Below are positions 36,839 to 43,532 of a stretch of DNA of 64,000 nucleotides, in pieces. Where the stretch lies: the NCBI GenBank assembly GCA_905181865.1, contig CAJIZG010000002.1:266508-330507 (forward strand), in the 5' to 3' direction. Position 1 is the first letter of the stretch. Each line of letters starts with the position of its first letter. A model generated the notes under the pieces. That model searched no databases. It saw only the letters and a program-made list of their open reading frames with translations, and was not told the DNA's origin. The position numbers and the translations under genes were made by a program. The stretch comes from Urechidicola croceus (GTDB taxonomy: Bacteria; Bacteroidota; Bacteroidia; Flavobacteriales; Flavobacteriaceae).

Positions 36839-38428
36839 TTAATATTTATTTAAAACTTCATTTATAATTATCTTATCATTTTTTTTATAATTAATTGACT
36901 CTACTATTTTTGCTGCTGCTTCATCCAATAATGGAAAAGGATCCTCCAATTCTTTGAACTTGATTCCAGGAGTTAATCCCGTTTGTTTAATTATTGAATC
37001 CGTTATTAGATATTGTACCTCATACCTCTTTTCTTTTTGACATAAAACACTATCGTGAATGGTGATATAGGGGATATTATTTTTACTCAATTCCAGACAA
37101 CCATGTCTCAAAAATAAATAGGACTCACATCGTTGAATGAGATAAGAAAATGGACTTTTTAAGTGATTTATATTGGACATGAATTGTATCAACCTACTTA
37201 CCTCTTTAAATTGTCGCTCGAGGTGTTTTATGAGTTCTACATTGACTCTCCTATTTTTGTCTGAAAAATTAATGTAGAGTTGAAATTGATCTTTTACCTT
37301 CTCACGGGTCATCCCAATATCATCACCAATGGTTTTATAGATGTCCTCTTTAAAGTCCAATGACCGATATTTTTGGATTCCTCTCCTTCTCCAAAACCTG
37401 CCACACATATATGATATGAATGTATCCAGTAATGGATATTTTATATTATATAATACATTACCTTGATATGTTATATATGATATATAGTTATCATTAATAA
37501 CATTAGACTCTATAACCATATATCCAGCAAAAATTTTTAAAAAATATTGGTATTCCATAGAATCACATGAGTACTTAAATGACTTGTAATATTGGGGGAA
37601 AATTGAATAGAGATTATATCCACTTTTGGTCTCAGTGAAAAATTTTTCTGTGAGAATGGTGGCAAGTGTAAATGGATGTGAGGTAGTTATATCTACTTCA
37701 ACCATTGATTCTCCGTTTGTTTTTAGAAAATATCGTAATTCCCTCTTTATAGAAGTGAATACCGAATTGACTCTGTGGTTGCTTTTAGATACAGAATAAT
37801 TAAATTCCTCTTTTTCGATGTTCTCAATTACTTTATGTGATATTTTGAAGTATTTCTTTACCTGTGTTTTATTTTCCTTTACCGCCTTTGACATCACCCT
37901 TTTTTCCAATTCTTTCAGATAAGTTTCAGCAGCTGCTGCATCTATGGTAATTTGAGATTGATCCATAGCCTCTTTGATATGAATATATCTGTCATCAAAA
38001 CATTTCATCTCTGATTCCCATTCATTTTTAAGTTTTTCTTTTCGAGTGTCATACTTTCCGTCGATTTCGACTTCAACAAAATCAGTTTGCTCGAGTACCC
38101 ATTGATTAAGTTTATACCCAGTATGTTTAATTCCCGCGATAGATGTATTATCTGACAAAAGAATAGGACCATTTTCGTTTATATTTGAGCCCATTAGAAT
38201 CGTTTTCAACTCATTAAATCTATTACGTGTCATTATGTTTATATCTTTACTTGAAAGTGGTTTAAAGCCCCTCATGTAGTGATAATCCTTTGGATTAAAA
38301 ACAGGAGGAGTTAATAAAGACACGACATAATAAGCGGCATCACACATAGATTTCTTTCGTTGGGGTCTTCCCGTTAAGTATTGACTCAAATCCACATTAA
38401 TTATCGAACTTGGAATAGTTAATTTCAT
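36839..38428 (-). CDS. polymerase palm protein of the family A / T7-like fold (divergent)
   Basis: A 529-residue protein that I do not recognise by name but which carries the three core polymerase motifs in order. Motif A: VEVDITTSHPFTLATIL with D246. Motif B: TREKVKDQFQLYINF with R375-x3-K379, the R-x3-K spacing of the nucleotide-binding O-helix. Motif C: IPYITIHDSVLC with H458-D459-S460. The N-terminal 200 residues are helical and unlike any exonuclease; no 3'-5' or 5'-3' exonuclease motifs are seen. It lies within the replication-like operon of the element, 31 nt after the ParB-methyltransferase gene and 5 nt before the next. DNA or RNA synthesis for replication or priming is inferred. Confidence 0.65.
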   Translation of the reverse strand: MKLTIPSSIINVDLSQYLTGRPQRKKSMCDAAYYVVSLLTPPVFNPKDYHYMRGFKPLSSKDINIMTRNRFNELKTILMGSNINENGPILLSDNTSIAGIKHTGYKLNQWVLEQTDFVEVEIDGKYDTRKEKLKNEWESEMKCFDDRYIHIKEAMDQSQITIDAAAAETYLKELEKRVMSKAVKENKTQVKKYFKISHKVIENIEKEEFNYSVSKSNHRVNSVFTSIKRELRYFLKTNGESMVEVDITTSHPFTLATILTEKFFTETKSGYNLYSIFPQYYKSFKYSCDSMEYQYFLKIFAGYMVIESNVINDNYISYITYQGNVLYNIKYPLLDTFISYMCGRFWRRRGIQKYRSLDFKEDIYKTIGDDIGMTREKVKDQFQLYINFSDKNRRVNVELIKHLERQFKEVSRLIQFMSNINHLKSPFSYLIQRCESYLFLRHGCLELSKNNIPYITIHDSVLCQKEKRYEVQYLITDSIIKQTGLTPGIKFKELEDPFPLLDEAAAKIVESINYKKNDKIIINEVLNKY

Positions 38429-38439
38429 ATTAAGTTAAT

Positions 38440-38461
38440 TTATATATTTGACATAGTTTTT
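38440..38461. repeat. 22-bp repeat in the polymerase leader (copy 1)
   Basis: An identical 22-bp sequence containing TATATATTTGACATAG occurs here, 11 nt upstream of the polymerase-like start, and at 39971-39992, 11 nt upstream of the ParB-methyltransferase start. Equal distance from both starts suggests a shared control site in the leader of each gene. Confidence 0.75.
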
Positions 38462-39959
38462 AATCAAAAAAAATGTTTTCTTCGGCAACTTTATTTTTAG
38501 AATTACTCTCTGTAATCATTTTAAATCTCTTTTCCATGAATTCTGTATTAACTGGATCTAAATCAAACATAACCGCTGATCTGCCGTTTTTAAGAGCTGC
38601 TGCACCAGTTGTTCCACTACCTCCGTACAAATCACAAACTTTCATCCCTGGTTTAGTAAAAAATAGAATAAAAAATAATGGTATTTGTTCATTTTGTGGC
38701 GCTTGATGTTTATAGTTAGGATCAATATCTTTAAATTCACTATTTTGAAAAACTGAAGTTTTAAAAAAGTCATTCACCAATTCATCATTTAGAACATCAA
38801 CCATTCTCTTATTTGGACTATCAACGTAAGTTTTATTAATCGTTTGTTTTAAAATTATTTGATCATCTAAATTTAGATTCCTGTATTCGTTCCAAATAAA
38901 TTTCTTTTCATCTTTAGCGAAGATTAGAATAGACTCAGTTGAAGGTTGAAAACCCTTAAAATTTGACAGTGGAATTGGATTTGATTTTCCCCATTTGACT
39001 TCCTGAATAAATTTCACACCACCAGATATCATTTTTAATGTAACTCGCTGTGGAATTGCTTGTGATTGATTATTAATTATAACATCGTCTAAGTTAATTA
39101 CACAAACTCCTGTATCTTTTAATTTCCACTTTATAAAATGTAAAGTTTGATTAACCAACTCATCTATGTAATCATTTAAACCCAAGGCACCTATTTGATC
39201 TTCTTTTGGAACATTTCGATAATTCTTAACCCCCAAATAATCAGGTGAGAAATACAATAGATCTATTGAATTGTCTTCAATTTTGGTGTATGCTTTTTTA
39301 TTGTCCATATTGTATATCTCGTAGTCATTTGAAATAATAGGACACTTAAGTTGAGTATCTAACTCTTTGTTTAATTTACCTTCTTCTATAAGACGTTTAA
39401 CAATATTATCAGCTCTGGAAACTGACAAAGTACCAAGATCAATTTTATCTATTAATGACTCAGTTAATGGATTCGATGGGTCTTTATCAAAGTCGTCTAT
39501 TGTGATGTATTTTCGGAGTTGTACTGAAGACAGATTTAAACCTAATATTTTTGATACCATGGTATAACGATCCTTTAAATCTTCCTGCGTTAAACCATTT
39601 ATTAATTCCCTCTTTTTACCTTGTGAATTTCCTAATTCATCCAAAACACACTTTATAGACGAAACTATTTCAACAGCAGTTCTTTCTTGAGTCGAATTTG
39701 ATAAAATTGATTCTAACATTACGTTTTGTGGATCACTAACTACTACTGGAACTTGTTTAAATCCCAATGACTGCGCTGCCATCCAGCGTCTATACCCGTC
39801 CCATATTTGATATTCATCTTCGTTACGAACAACTTTTATTGGATCTTTAAAACCAAATTCTTCTAATGATGCTTCCATCGATGAATGGTCTACGTTTAAT
39901 TTCATGGCAATAATACTGTCATGGACACTTAATTTTAATGGGGAAATTTCTGTTTTCAT
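38460..39959 (-). CDS. ParB-like domain fused to DNA methyltransferase
   Basis: A 499-residue fusion. Residues about 5-100 are a ParB/sulfiredoxin-type domain (MEASLEEFGFKDPIKVVRNE and IWDGYRRWMAAQSLGF, with the G-x-R-R motif). Residues about 100-200 are helical, as in ParB. From about 210 comes a beta-class methyltransferase with the catalytic site reading FSPDY (residues 237-241) and AdoMet motif DLYGGSGTTG near 448. The canonical site is S/N-P-P-Y/F, so the second Pro is Asp here. Such ParB-MTase fusions occur in phages and integrative elements. Activity is uncertain given the changed motif. Confidence 0.85.
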   Translation of the reverse strand: MKTEISPLKLSVHDSIIAMKLNVDHSSMEASLEEFGFKDPIKVVRNEDEYQIWDGYRRWMAAQSLGFKQVPVVVSDPQNVMLESILSNSTQERTAVEIVSSIKCVLDELGNSQGKKRELINGLTQEDLKDRYTMVSKILGLNLSSVQLRKYITIDDFDKDPSNPLTESLIDKIDLGTLSVSRADNIVKRLIEEGKLNKELDTQLKCPIISNDYEIYNMDNKKAYTKIEDNSIDLLYFSPDYLGVKNYRNVPKEDQIGALGLNDYIDELVNQTLHFIKWKLKDTGVCVINLDDVIINNQSQAIPQRVTLKMISGGVKFIQEVKWGKSNPIPLSNFKGFQPSTESILIFAKDEKKFIWNEYRNLNLDDQIILKQTINKTYVDSPNKRMVDVLNDELVNDFFKTSVFQNSEFKDIDPNYKHQAPQNEQIPLFFILFFTKPGMKVCDLYGGSGTTGAAALKNGRSAVMFDLDPVNTEFMEKRFKMITESNSKNKVAEENIFFD

Positions 39960-39970
39960 AATAGGGTGTT

Positions 39971-39992
39971 TTATATATTTGACATAGTTTTT
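39971..39992. repeat. 22-bp repeat in the ParB-methyltransferase leader (copy 2)
   Basis: The second copy of the repeat described at 38440-38461, again 11 nt upstream of a start codon. It includes the TGACATA motif at 39980-39986. Confidence 0.75.
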
Positions 39993-40003
39993 GAATAAAA
40001 AAA

Positions 40004-40498
40004 TTATAAACTTCCTTCTCTTATTCTTCTCGAGATTGTTTGTCTCATTTTTATAATAGCATCTCTTTTAGCTTGATTATTTTGGGTATCAAAATTATAA
40101 TTATCCGCACGTCCCAAGTGAATTTTTACTTCTTTTCTTTTACCACCTGTTAATGGAAAAAATGTCTTAGCAGTAAAATATTCAATTTCAGTTTTTTTGT
40201 CTTTAGTCCGCGCAACATGAATGGTAGGGTTCATTAATACCTGATGCTGCTCGAAATCTTTTACTAATTCATCTAATTGATTGAATACTTCTTTGTTCTC
40301 ATTCAAGTATAATGAAATCTTTTGTAATTTTTCTTCAAGTTCGTCAAAATCAGATTTAAAACCCGCTCTAATAGGGTCAAGTTTTTGGACACCACCTTTT
40401 ATCTTAACTTCTGTAGATATTAACTTTTTTGACTTATCGATTTTAAACAAATCAATAAGACTTTGGTAATCAAGATTTATAAATTTAGAATGTTTCAT
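40004..40498 (-). CDS. unrecognised 164-residue protein, first gene of the element operon
   Basis: I do not recognise this family. The protein is soluble and highly charged. Residues about 55-90 (FDELEEKLQKISLYLNENKE) form a likely coiled coil. The C-terminal half has strand-like segments (IEYFTAKTFFPLTGGKRKEV, KIHLGRADNYN) and a basic helix (AIIKMRQTISRRIREGSL). It starts MKHSKFINLDYQSLIDLFKI and lies 44 nt upstream of the ParB-methyltransferase gene. It is divergent from the ribbon-helix-helix gene across a 157-nt region with a palindrome. A DNA-binding or replication-accessory role is possible from position only. Confidence 0.7.
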   Translation of the reverse strand: MKHSKFINLDYQSLIDLFKIDKSKKLISTEVKIKGGVQKLDPIRAGFKSDFDELEEKLQKISLYLNENKEVFNQLDELVKDFEQHQVLMNPTIHVARTKDKKTEIEYFTAKTFFPLTGGKRKEVKIHLGRADNYNFDTQNNQAKRDAIIKMRQTISRRIREGSL

Positions 40499-40557
40499 AT
40501 GGCAAATATATAAAATGACATATATTTATCCAAATATTTTTAATAATTTTTTTTACT

Positions 40558-40575
40558 TCCTAAAATATTTTAGGA
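40558..40575. promoter_or_regulatory. 18-bp perfect palindrome in the divergent intergenic region
   Basis: TCCTAAAATATTTTAGGA is a perfect palindrome between the divergent 164-residue gene and the ribbon-helix-helix gene. Palindromes at such places are typical operators. It has no T-run suited to a terminator for either direction. The nearby regulator is the obvious candidate ligand. Confidence 0.6.
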
Positions 40576-40655
40576 GGTTGCTCAGTATTTCTAATAATAA
40601 TTTATCAACTGATGTCTTTTTCGAATGTATGACATATTTATAGAGAAACACAGTT

Positions 40656-40832
40656 ATGAAACAAAAAAAAACAAAAAGAGTAATCGTAAGAATAACAGAA
40701 AGTCAATTCAAAGATTTGATAGATTGTGTTATTGAAGAAAATAACAAAAAATACACAACATCAGATCTAATCAGAGAGTCTGTAATCGAAAAATTAAAAA
40801 AAATAAAGCAAGATGCTAAAAGGAAAAAATAA
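40656..40832 (+). CDS. ribbon-helix-helix DNA-binding protein
   Basis: A 58-residue protein beginning with a basic tail, then RVIVRITESQFKDLIDCVIE and TTSDLIRESVIEKLKKIK. One strand (VIVRITE) plus two helices with the SDLIRESV turn is the Arc/MetJ/CopG ribbon-helix-helix pattern, which binds DNA as a dimer of dimers. It is divergent from the six-gene operon and probably controls it. It overlaps the next small gene by 20 nt. The TGACATA motif and the 18-bp palindrome lie upstream and are candidate binding sites. A ParG-like partition role is an alternative. Confidence 0.78.
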   Translation: MKQKKTKRVIVRITESQFKDLIDCVIEENNKKYTTSDLIRESVIEKLKKIKQDAKRKK

Positions 40833-41028
40833 TTTAGGGTATGAATATTTCAACAAGTATTTAACAAATTGTGGGTCTAATAATCCACCTAATATGGAGT
40901 TATTAAATGATTTTTTTAAAGAAAAATTAAATATGTTGTACGAACACGAAATAGAACCATCCAATGTGGTTTTACTAAATGAATTCGGGATTTTTTGTCG
41001 TGAAAAATTTTACTGTTCAAAAATGTAA
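40813..41028 (+). CDS. small hypothetical protein
   Basis: A 71-residue acidic soluble protein, beginning MLKGKNNLGYEYFNKYLTNC and ending EFGIFCREKFYCSKM. It overlaps the end of the ribbon-helix-helix gene by 20 nt in another frame, so the two are probably translated together. I do not recognise it. A downstream hairpin at 41137-41158 would end the pair's transcript. Confidence 0.55.
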   Translation: MLKGKNNLGYEYFNKYLTNCGSNNPPNMELLNDFFKEKLNMLYEHEIEPSNVVLLNEFGIFCREKFYCSKM

Positions 41029-41136
41029 AGCACCTACAGGAATGATCACTAATTCTCGACTGGGGCTATTGGATACCCGATTTTAAACCATGTATTACAC
41101 TAAATTCTTATCGGCACGGTTGGTTGGGATATTGAC

Positions 41137-41168
41137 CTTCCTTTGAAATAAAAGGAAGTTTTAATTAT
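41137..41168. terminator. convergent terminator
   Basis: CTTCCTTT (41137-41144) pairs with AAAGGAAG (41151-41158) and is followed by TTTTAATT. It sits between the + strand two-gene unit and the minus-strand HExxH gene; on the minus strand the arm is followed by fewer T residues. Confidence 0.65.
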
Positions 41169-41611
41169 TTATTCAAATAGACCTTACTTAGTGTTTTAGA
41201 GAGAGAATTGCAAAGTATTTCCTGCGGGTGATTTTCATACCCATATTCATATAATTGTCTTTGATACAAGTTGTTTTTAGTTTGGGAGGTAATCAAATAA
41301 TAATGAAAATATTCGTGTATACATGTTTTTACAACATCTCGAAGTAATACATTGTTATTTCTATAAATGGTGATCGTATTGATCTCAAAACTGTATTCCC
41401 CCGCTAGATGAGATTCACCCTCAACTAAAGTCAGTAGTGGTTTTTGTTTGTGAACCGGATACATTTCCAAACACCAGTTCAATACGTTTTGTGCCGATTG
41501 AAATTGCCAGTCATTTGCATCATCATTCAAAAATTTAATTAACTCATATATCAAGTTCAAAATGAATAACCCTCCAACTATAATGAAGTAATACATGAAG
41601 AAAGTATCCAT
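41165..41611 (-). CDS. membrane-anchored HExxH putative metallopeptidase
   Basis: A 148-residue protein. One N-terminal membrane segment (MYYFIIVGGLFILNLIYELI, residues 6-25) precedes a short domain with H-E-Y-F-H (TCIHEYFHYYLITSQ), the zinc-binding HExxH motif, followed 30 residues later by ENHPQEILCN, where the Glu could be the third ligand. It is much shorter than M48 or M50 enzymes and I cannot place it in a named family. A SprT/WLM-like minimal fold is one possibility. It is encoded alone in the mobile element. The ATG at 41611 is the only sensible start. A role in host interaction is speculation. Confidence 0.7.
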   Translation of the reverse strand: MDTFFMYYFIIVGGLFILNLIYELIKFLNDDANDWQFQSAQNVLNWCLEMYPVHKQKPLLTLVEGESHLAGEYSFEINTITIYRNNNVLLRDVVKTCIHEYFHYYLITSQTKNNLYQRQLYEYGYENHPQEILCNSLSKTLSKVYLNK

Positions 41612-41757
41612 AACCGAAATCTACAGCGAGAATTCTATTCTGCCTAAAATATGTTTAAAAACTTATCTGCTTATACTTTTGTTTTTAGTGTAAGTTCTTT
41701 AAAATAGTCCTATCTCAACCCGGGTTGGACTTCCCAGTGAATCCAGTACTTCCCAAA

Positions 41758-41767
41758 GATCAACCCG
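41758..41767. repeat. left arm of a 10-bp inverted repeat flanking the second recombinase
   Basis: GATCAACCCG here and CGGGTTGATC at 42495-42504 form an exact 10-bp inverted repeat on either side of the recombinase gene. Nearby are a palindrome CAACCCGGGTTG (41717-41728) and repeated GCTTATACTTT segments, so the left flank contains several half-site-like sequences. They could be recombinase recognition sites. Confidence 0.45.
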
Positions 41768-41847
41768 CTTATACTTTCAATAAAAAATGCGGCATAATCG
41801 AAGTTTTGCGCTTATGTTAGCCGGGTTAATTTCTAAAAAACTGAAAA

Positions 41848-42438
41848 ATGTCATTACAGGGTCAACGAACAACAACCGGTGCAATTCCATGGGAAGATTT
41901 TAAATCACTAATTGGTAAATTAGAACGAGATGGGAATTACAAATACTGTTTACTGATTTCAATTGGTGTTTTTACAGGTTTACGAATAGGAGACATACTC
42001 AAATTAAAGTATACAGACTTTTCGGGGGGAGATATATTATCTATAATAGAACAAAAGACAAAGAAGACTCGAAGAATAAAATTAAATCAGGATTTACTCG
42101 AAATAATATATCGTGTTAAAAGGAAACAACTGATAGATGATGACAATGAATTCATTTTCATCAATAAGTATGGAACCAAACCCATTGATAAATCGTGGGT
42201 GAACGTTTCCCTAAAAAAAATATTTAGAAAGTACAAAGTATCTGTAGATGGAAATGTATCTACCCACATGTTTAGAAAAACTTTAGGTAGAAGAGTTTTG
42301 GAATTGAACAACTACAGTAACCAGTCTATTGTTCTGTTAATGGAACTTTTTGGTCACTCTTCAATGGGGATAACAAAAAGGTACCTCGGAATAAGAGAAA
42401 AAGAAGTAATGGGGGTGTATGATAGTCTGAGTTTATAA
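41848..42438 (+). CDS. tyrosine recombinase, catalytic domain only
   Basis: A 196-residue phage_integrase-type recombinase. It has GVFTGLRIGDILKLKYTDF (first Arg), HMFRKTLGRRVLE (H-x-x-R), LFGHSSMGITKRYLGI (His and nucleophile Tyr) and a beta-hairpin Lys (IIEQKTKKTRRIKL). There is no N-terminal core-binding domain, as in short plasmid or transposon recombinases. All catalytic residues are present. It is distinct from the larger integrase at 34463 and oriented oppositely. GC-rich repeats and inverted repeats flank it, so resolution or inversion of a local site is a fair inference. Confidence 0.88.
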   Translation: MSLQGQRTTTGAIPWEDFKSLIGKLERDGNYKYCLLISIGVFTGLRIGDILKLKYTDFSGGDILSIIEQKTKKTRRIKLNQDLLEIIYRVKRKQLIDDDNEFIFINKYGTKPIDKSWVNVSLKKIFRKYKVSVDGNVSTHMFRKTLGRRVLELNNYSNQSIVLLMELFGHSSMGITKRYLGIREKEVMGVYDSLSL

Positions 42439-42716
42439 ACCTTGAGATTCCTAAAGGTTGCGTGCGGATAATAATTAGCGAACGATCACCGTCACGGGTT
42501 GATCAAAATTATTGTTAATCGCACATTGATTTTGAATGTGGGGGAGCCCCCTGCCGGACTCCCTGCCGGACATCCTGCCTTAATATATACATATATATGA
42601 ATCAAAATACCCTCTCAGAGTCGCGAGAAAAATATTTTCAGAAAAAATTGATCAGGGGGTGTATCTCACTAAAAGTAAAAATAAATTTTTTTCAATTTTC
42701 TCTAAAAAAATCAGTT
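42439..42716. repeat. GC-rich repeats and hairpin downstream of the recombinase
   Basis: GTGCG-ATAATAATT (42462-42476) can pair with AATTATTGTTAATCGCAC (42507-42524), leaving a loop that holds CGGGTTGATC (42495-42504), the right arm of the repeat flanking the recombinase. Then GGGGAGCCCC (42541-42550) and a 12-bp tandem unit, CCTGCCGGACTC (42550), CCTGCCGGACAT (42562) and CCTGCC (42574), follow. Such GC-rich structure is unusual in this AT-rich DNA and fits a recombination site, transfer origin or replication iterons. Confidence 0.55.
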
Positions 42717-43127
42717 TTACACCTGCAGTAGTTTCTCCAGAATTTTGACCATAGCGCAAGTATTCAACTTACAGTACTCCAGGAGTTGTCTCTTTGTTTC
42801 TTCTAAATCACCTTCAAACGTTCCGTTAACCATTGAGAGAAAAGTATTGGATGCGGTACCTCCCTCTTTTATTGGAAGACCATCATATGAAAGTTCTGGA
42901 ACCAGTGCGGGTAGAACATATTTAATCGAATAACTCCCCTTCATTTTAGGTGTATAATACCACTTTTGTTGAAACGGTATCATCAGGTCTTTAAGTCTAT
43001 TTACAAGACCTCTCAACTCATTAGAATACTCAGGGGATACATCGATTAGATCATTTAATTTCCCCCTCTCAAAACCTTTATTATAGACAATATTGTCTTC
43101 ACTGGCACCACAATCCTGAATCAGTTG
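42717..43127 (-). pseudogene. DUF2779 protein, C-terminal fragment
   Basis: A minus-strand frame of about 136 codons, open at its 5' side, encodes DCGASEDNIVYNKGFERGKL, then KMKGSYSIKYVLPALVPELS and KEGGTASNTFLSMVNGTFEG, ending ILEKLLQV. This is the C-terminal part of DUF2779 proteins, which carry a Cas4-like/RNase-H-like nuclease region. The N-terminal part is lost where IS6-derived sequence begins, near 43127. Without it the protein is probably inactive. Whether it belonged to the element or the chromosome is unclear. Confidence 0.75.
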
Positions 43128-43128
43128 G

Positions 43129-43415
43129 TTTCATTATAACTCCATCTTTTTTCAACTATTTTCTTTCGCTTTCTGAATTGTTGTTCAACAAGGGGTGTGA
43201 ACTTAAATACCCAGCGCTGAATAGTAGTATGATCCACTTTTACACCTCTAATTGACATTAATTCTTCTACATCTCGGTAGCTAAGACTGAATCTTAATTT
43301 AAAATAAACTGCTTGTAATATAATAGCCTTTGGGAAACAATGACCTTTGAATATCTATTTTTTGAAAGTAAAGATATAAGGTTTAAGTTTTGGTTATCTT
43401 AGATGCGACAGAACC
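43129..43415 (-). pseudogene. IS6 family element, left-end remnant with transposase N-terminus
   Basis: The minus strand encodes IFKGHCFPKAIILQAVYFKL, then RFSLSYRDVEELMSIRGVKV and DHTTIQRWVFKFTPLVEQQF, the N-terminal region of IS6/IS240 transposases (YRDVEELLxERGIxVDHxTIxRWV). The end reads GGTTCTGTCGCATCT (complement of 43401-43415), which resembles the IS6 terminal repeat GGTTCTGTTGCAAA. The catalytic DDE domain and the other end are missing; the break abuts the DUF2779 fragment. It is inactive. Confidence 0.78.
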
Positions 43416-43532
43416 TGATAAACAGGTTGTGACCAATTTTTTAAATAAATTGACCTATAATGAAACTCTTTTTTTTAAGCATAAATTCATTTTTACAATT
43501 AGAATTTTTGGTAGTTTTTAAATTGTAAAAAA

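Larger units (their letters stand above)
34351..42716. mobile_element. putative integrative element beside initiator tRNA
   Basis: The segment begins where the initiator tRNA breaks off and runs to about 42.7 kb. It carries two tyrosine recombinases, a winged-helix (excisionase-like) protein, a ribbon-helix-helix protein, two DNA methyltransferases (one fused to ParB), a polymerase-like protein, an HExxH membrane protein, repeats and a hairpin. Housekeeping gene era lies on one side and a polysaccharide locus on the other. The right boundary is not defined by a repeated tRNA end; DUF2779 and IS6 remnants suggest rearrangement there. No relaxase or type IV secretion gene is visible, so it may depend on another element for transfer. 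Confidence 0.65.

Noticed and set aside
38473..38706. 77-codon + strand frame opposite the ParB-methyltransferase gene
   Set aside because: Antisense shadow. Its hydrophobic composition comes from the complementary methyltransferase codons.
42550..42579. CRISPR array
   Set aside because: The 12-bp units are adjacent and have no spacers or cas genes. They are short tandem repeats only.
34351..43530. 3' half of the initiator tRNA elsewhere in the element
   Set aside because: I looked for CCCGAAGGT and the T-arm pattern on both strands and saw none, so no split or restored tRNA is claimed.
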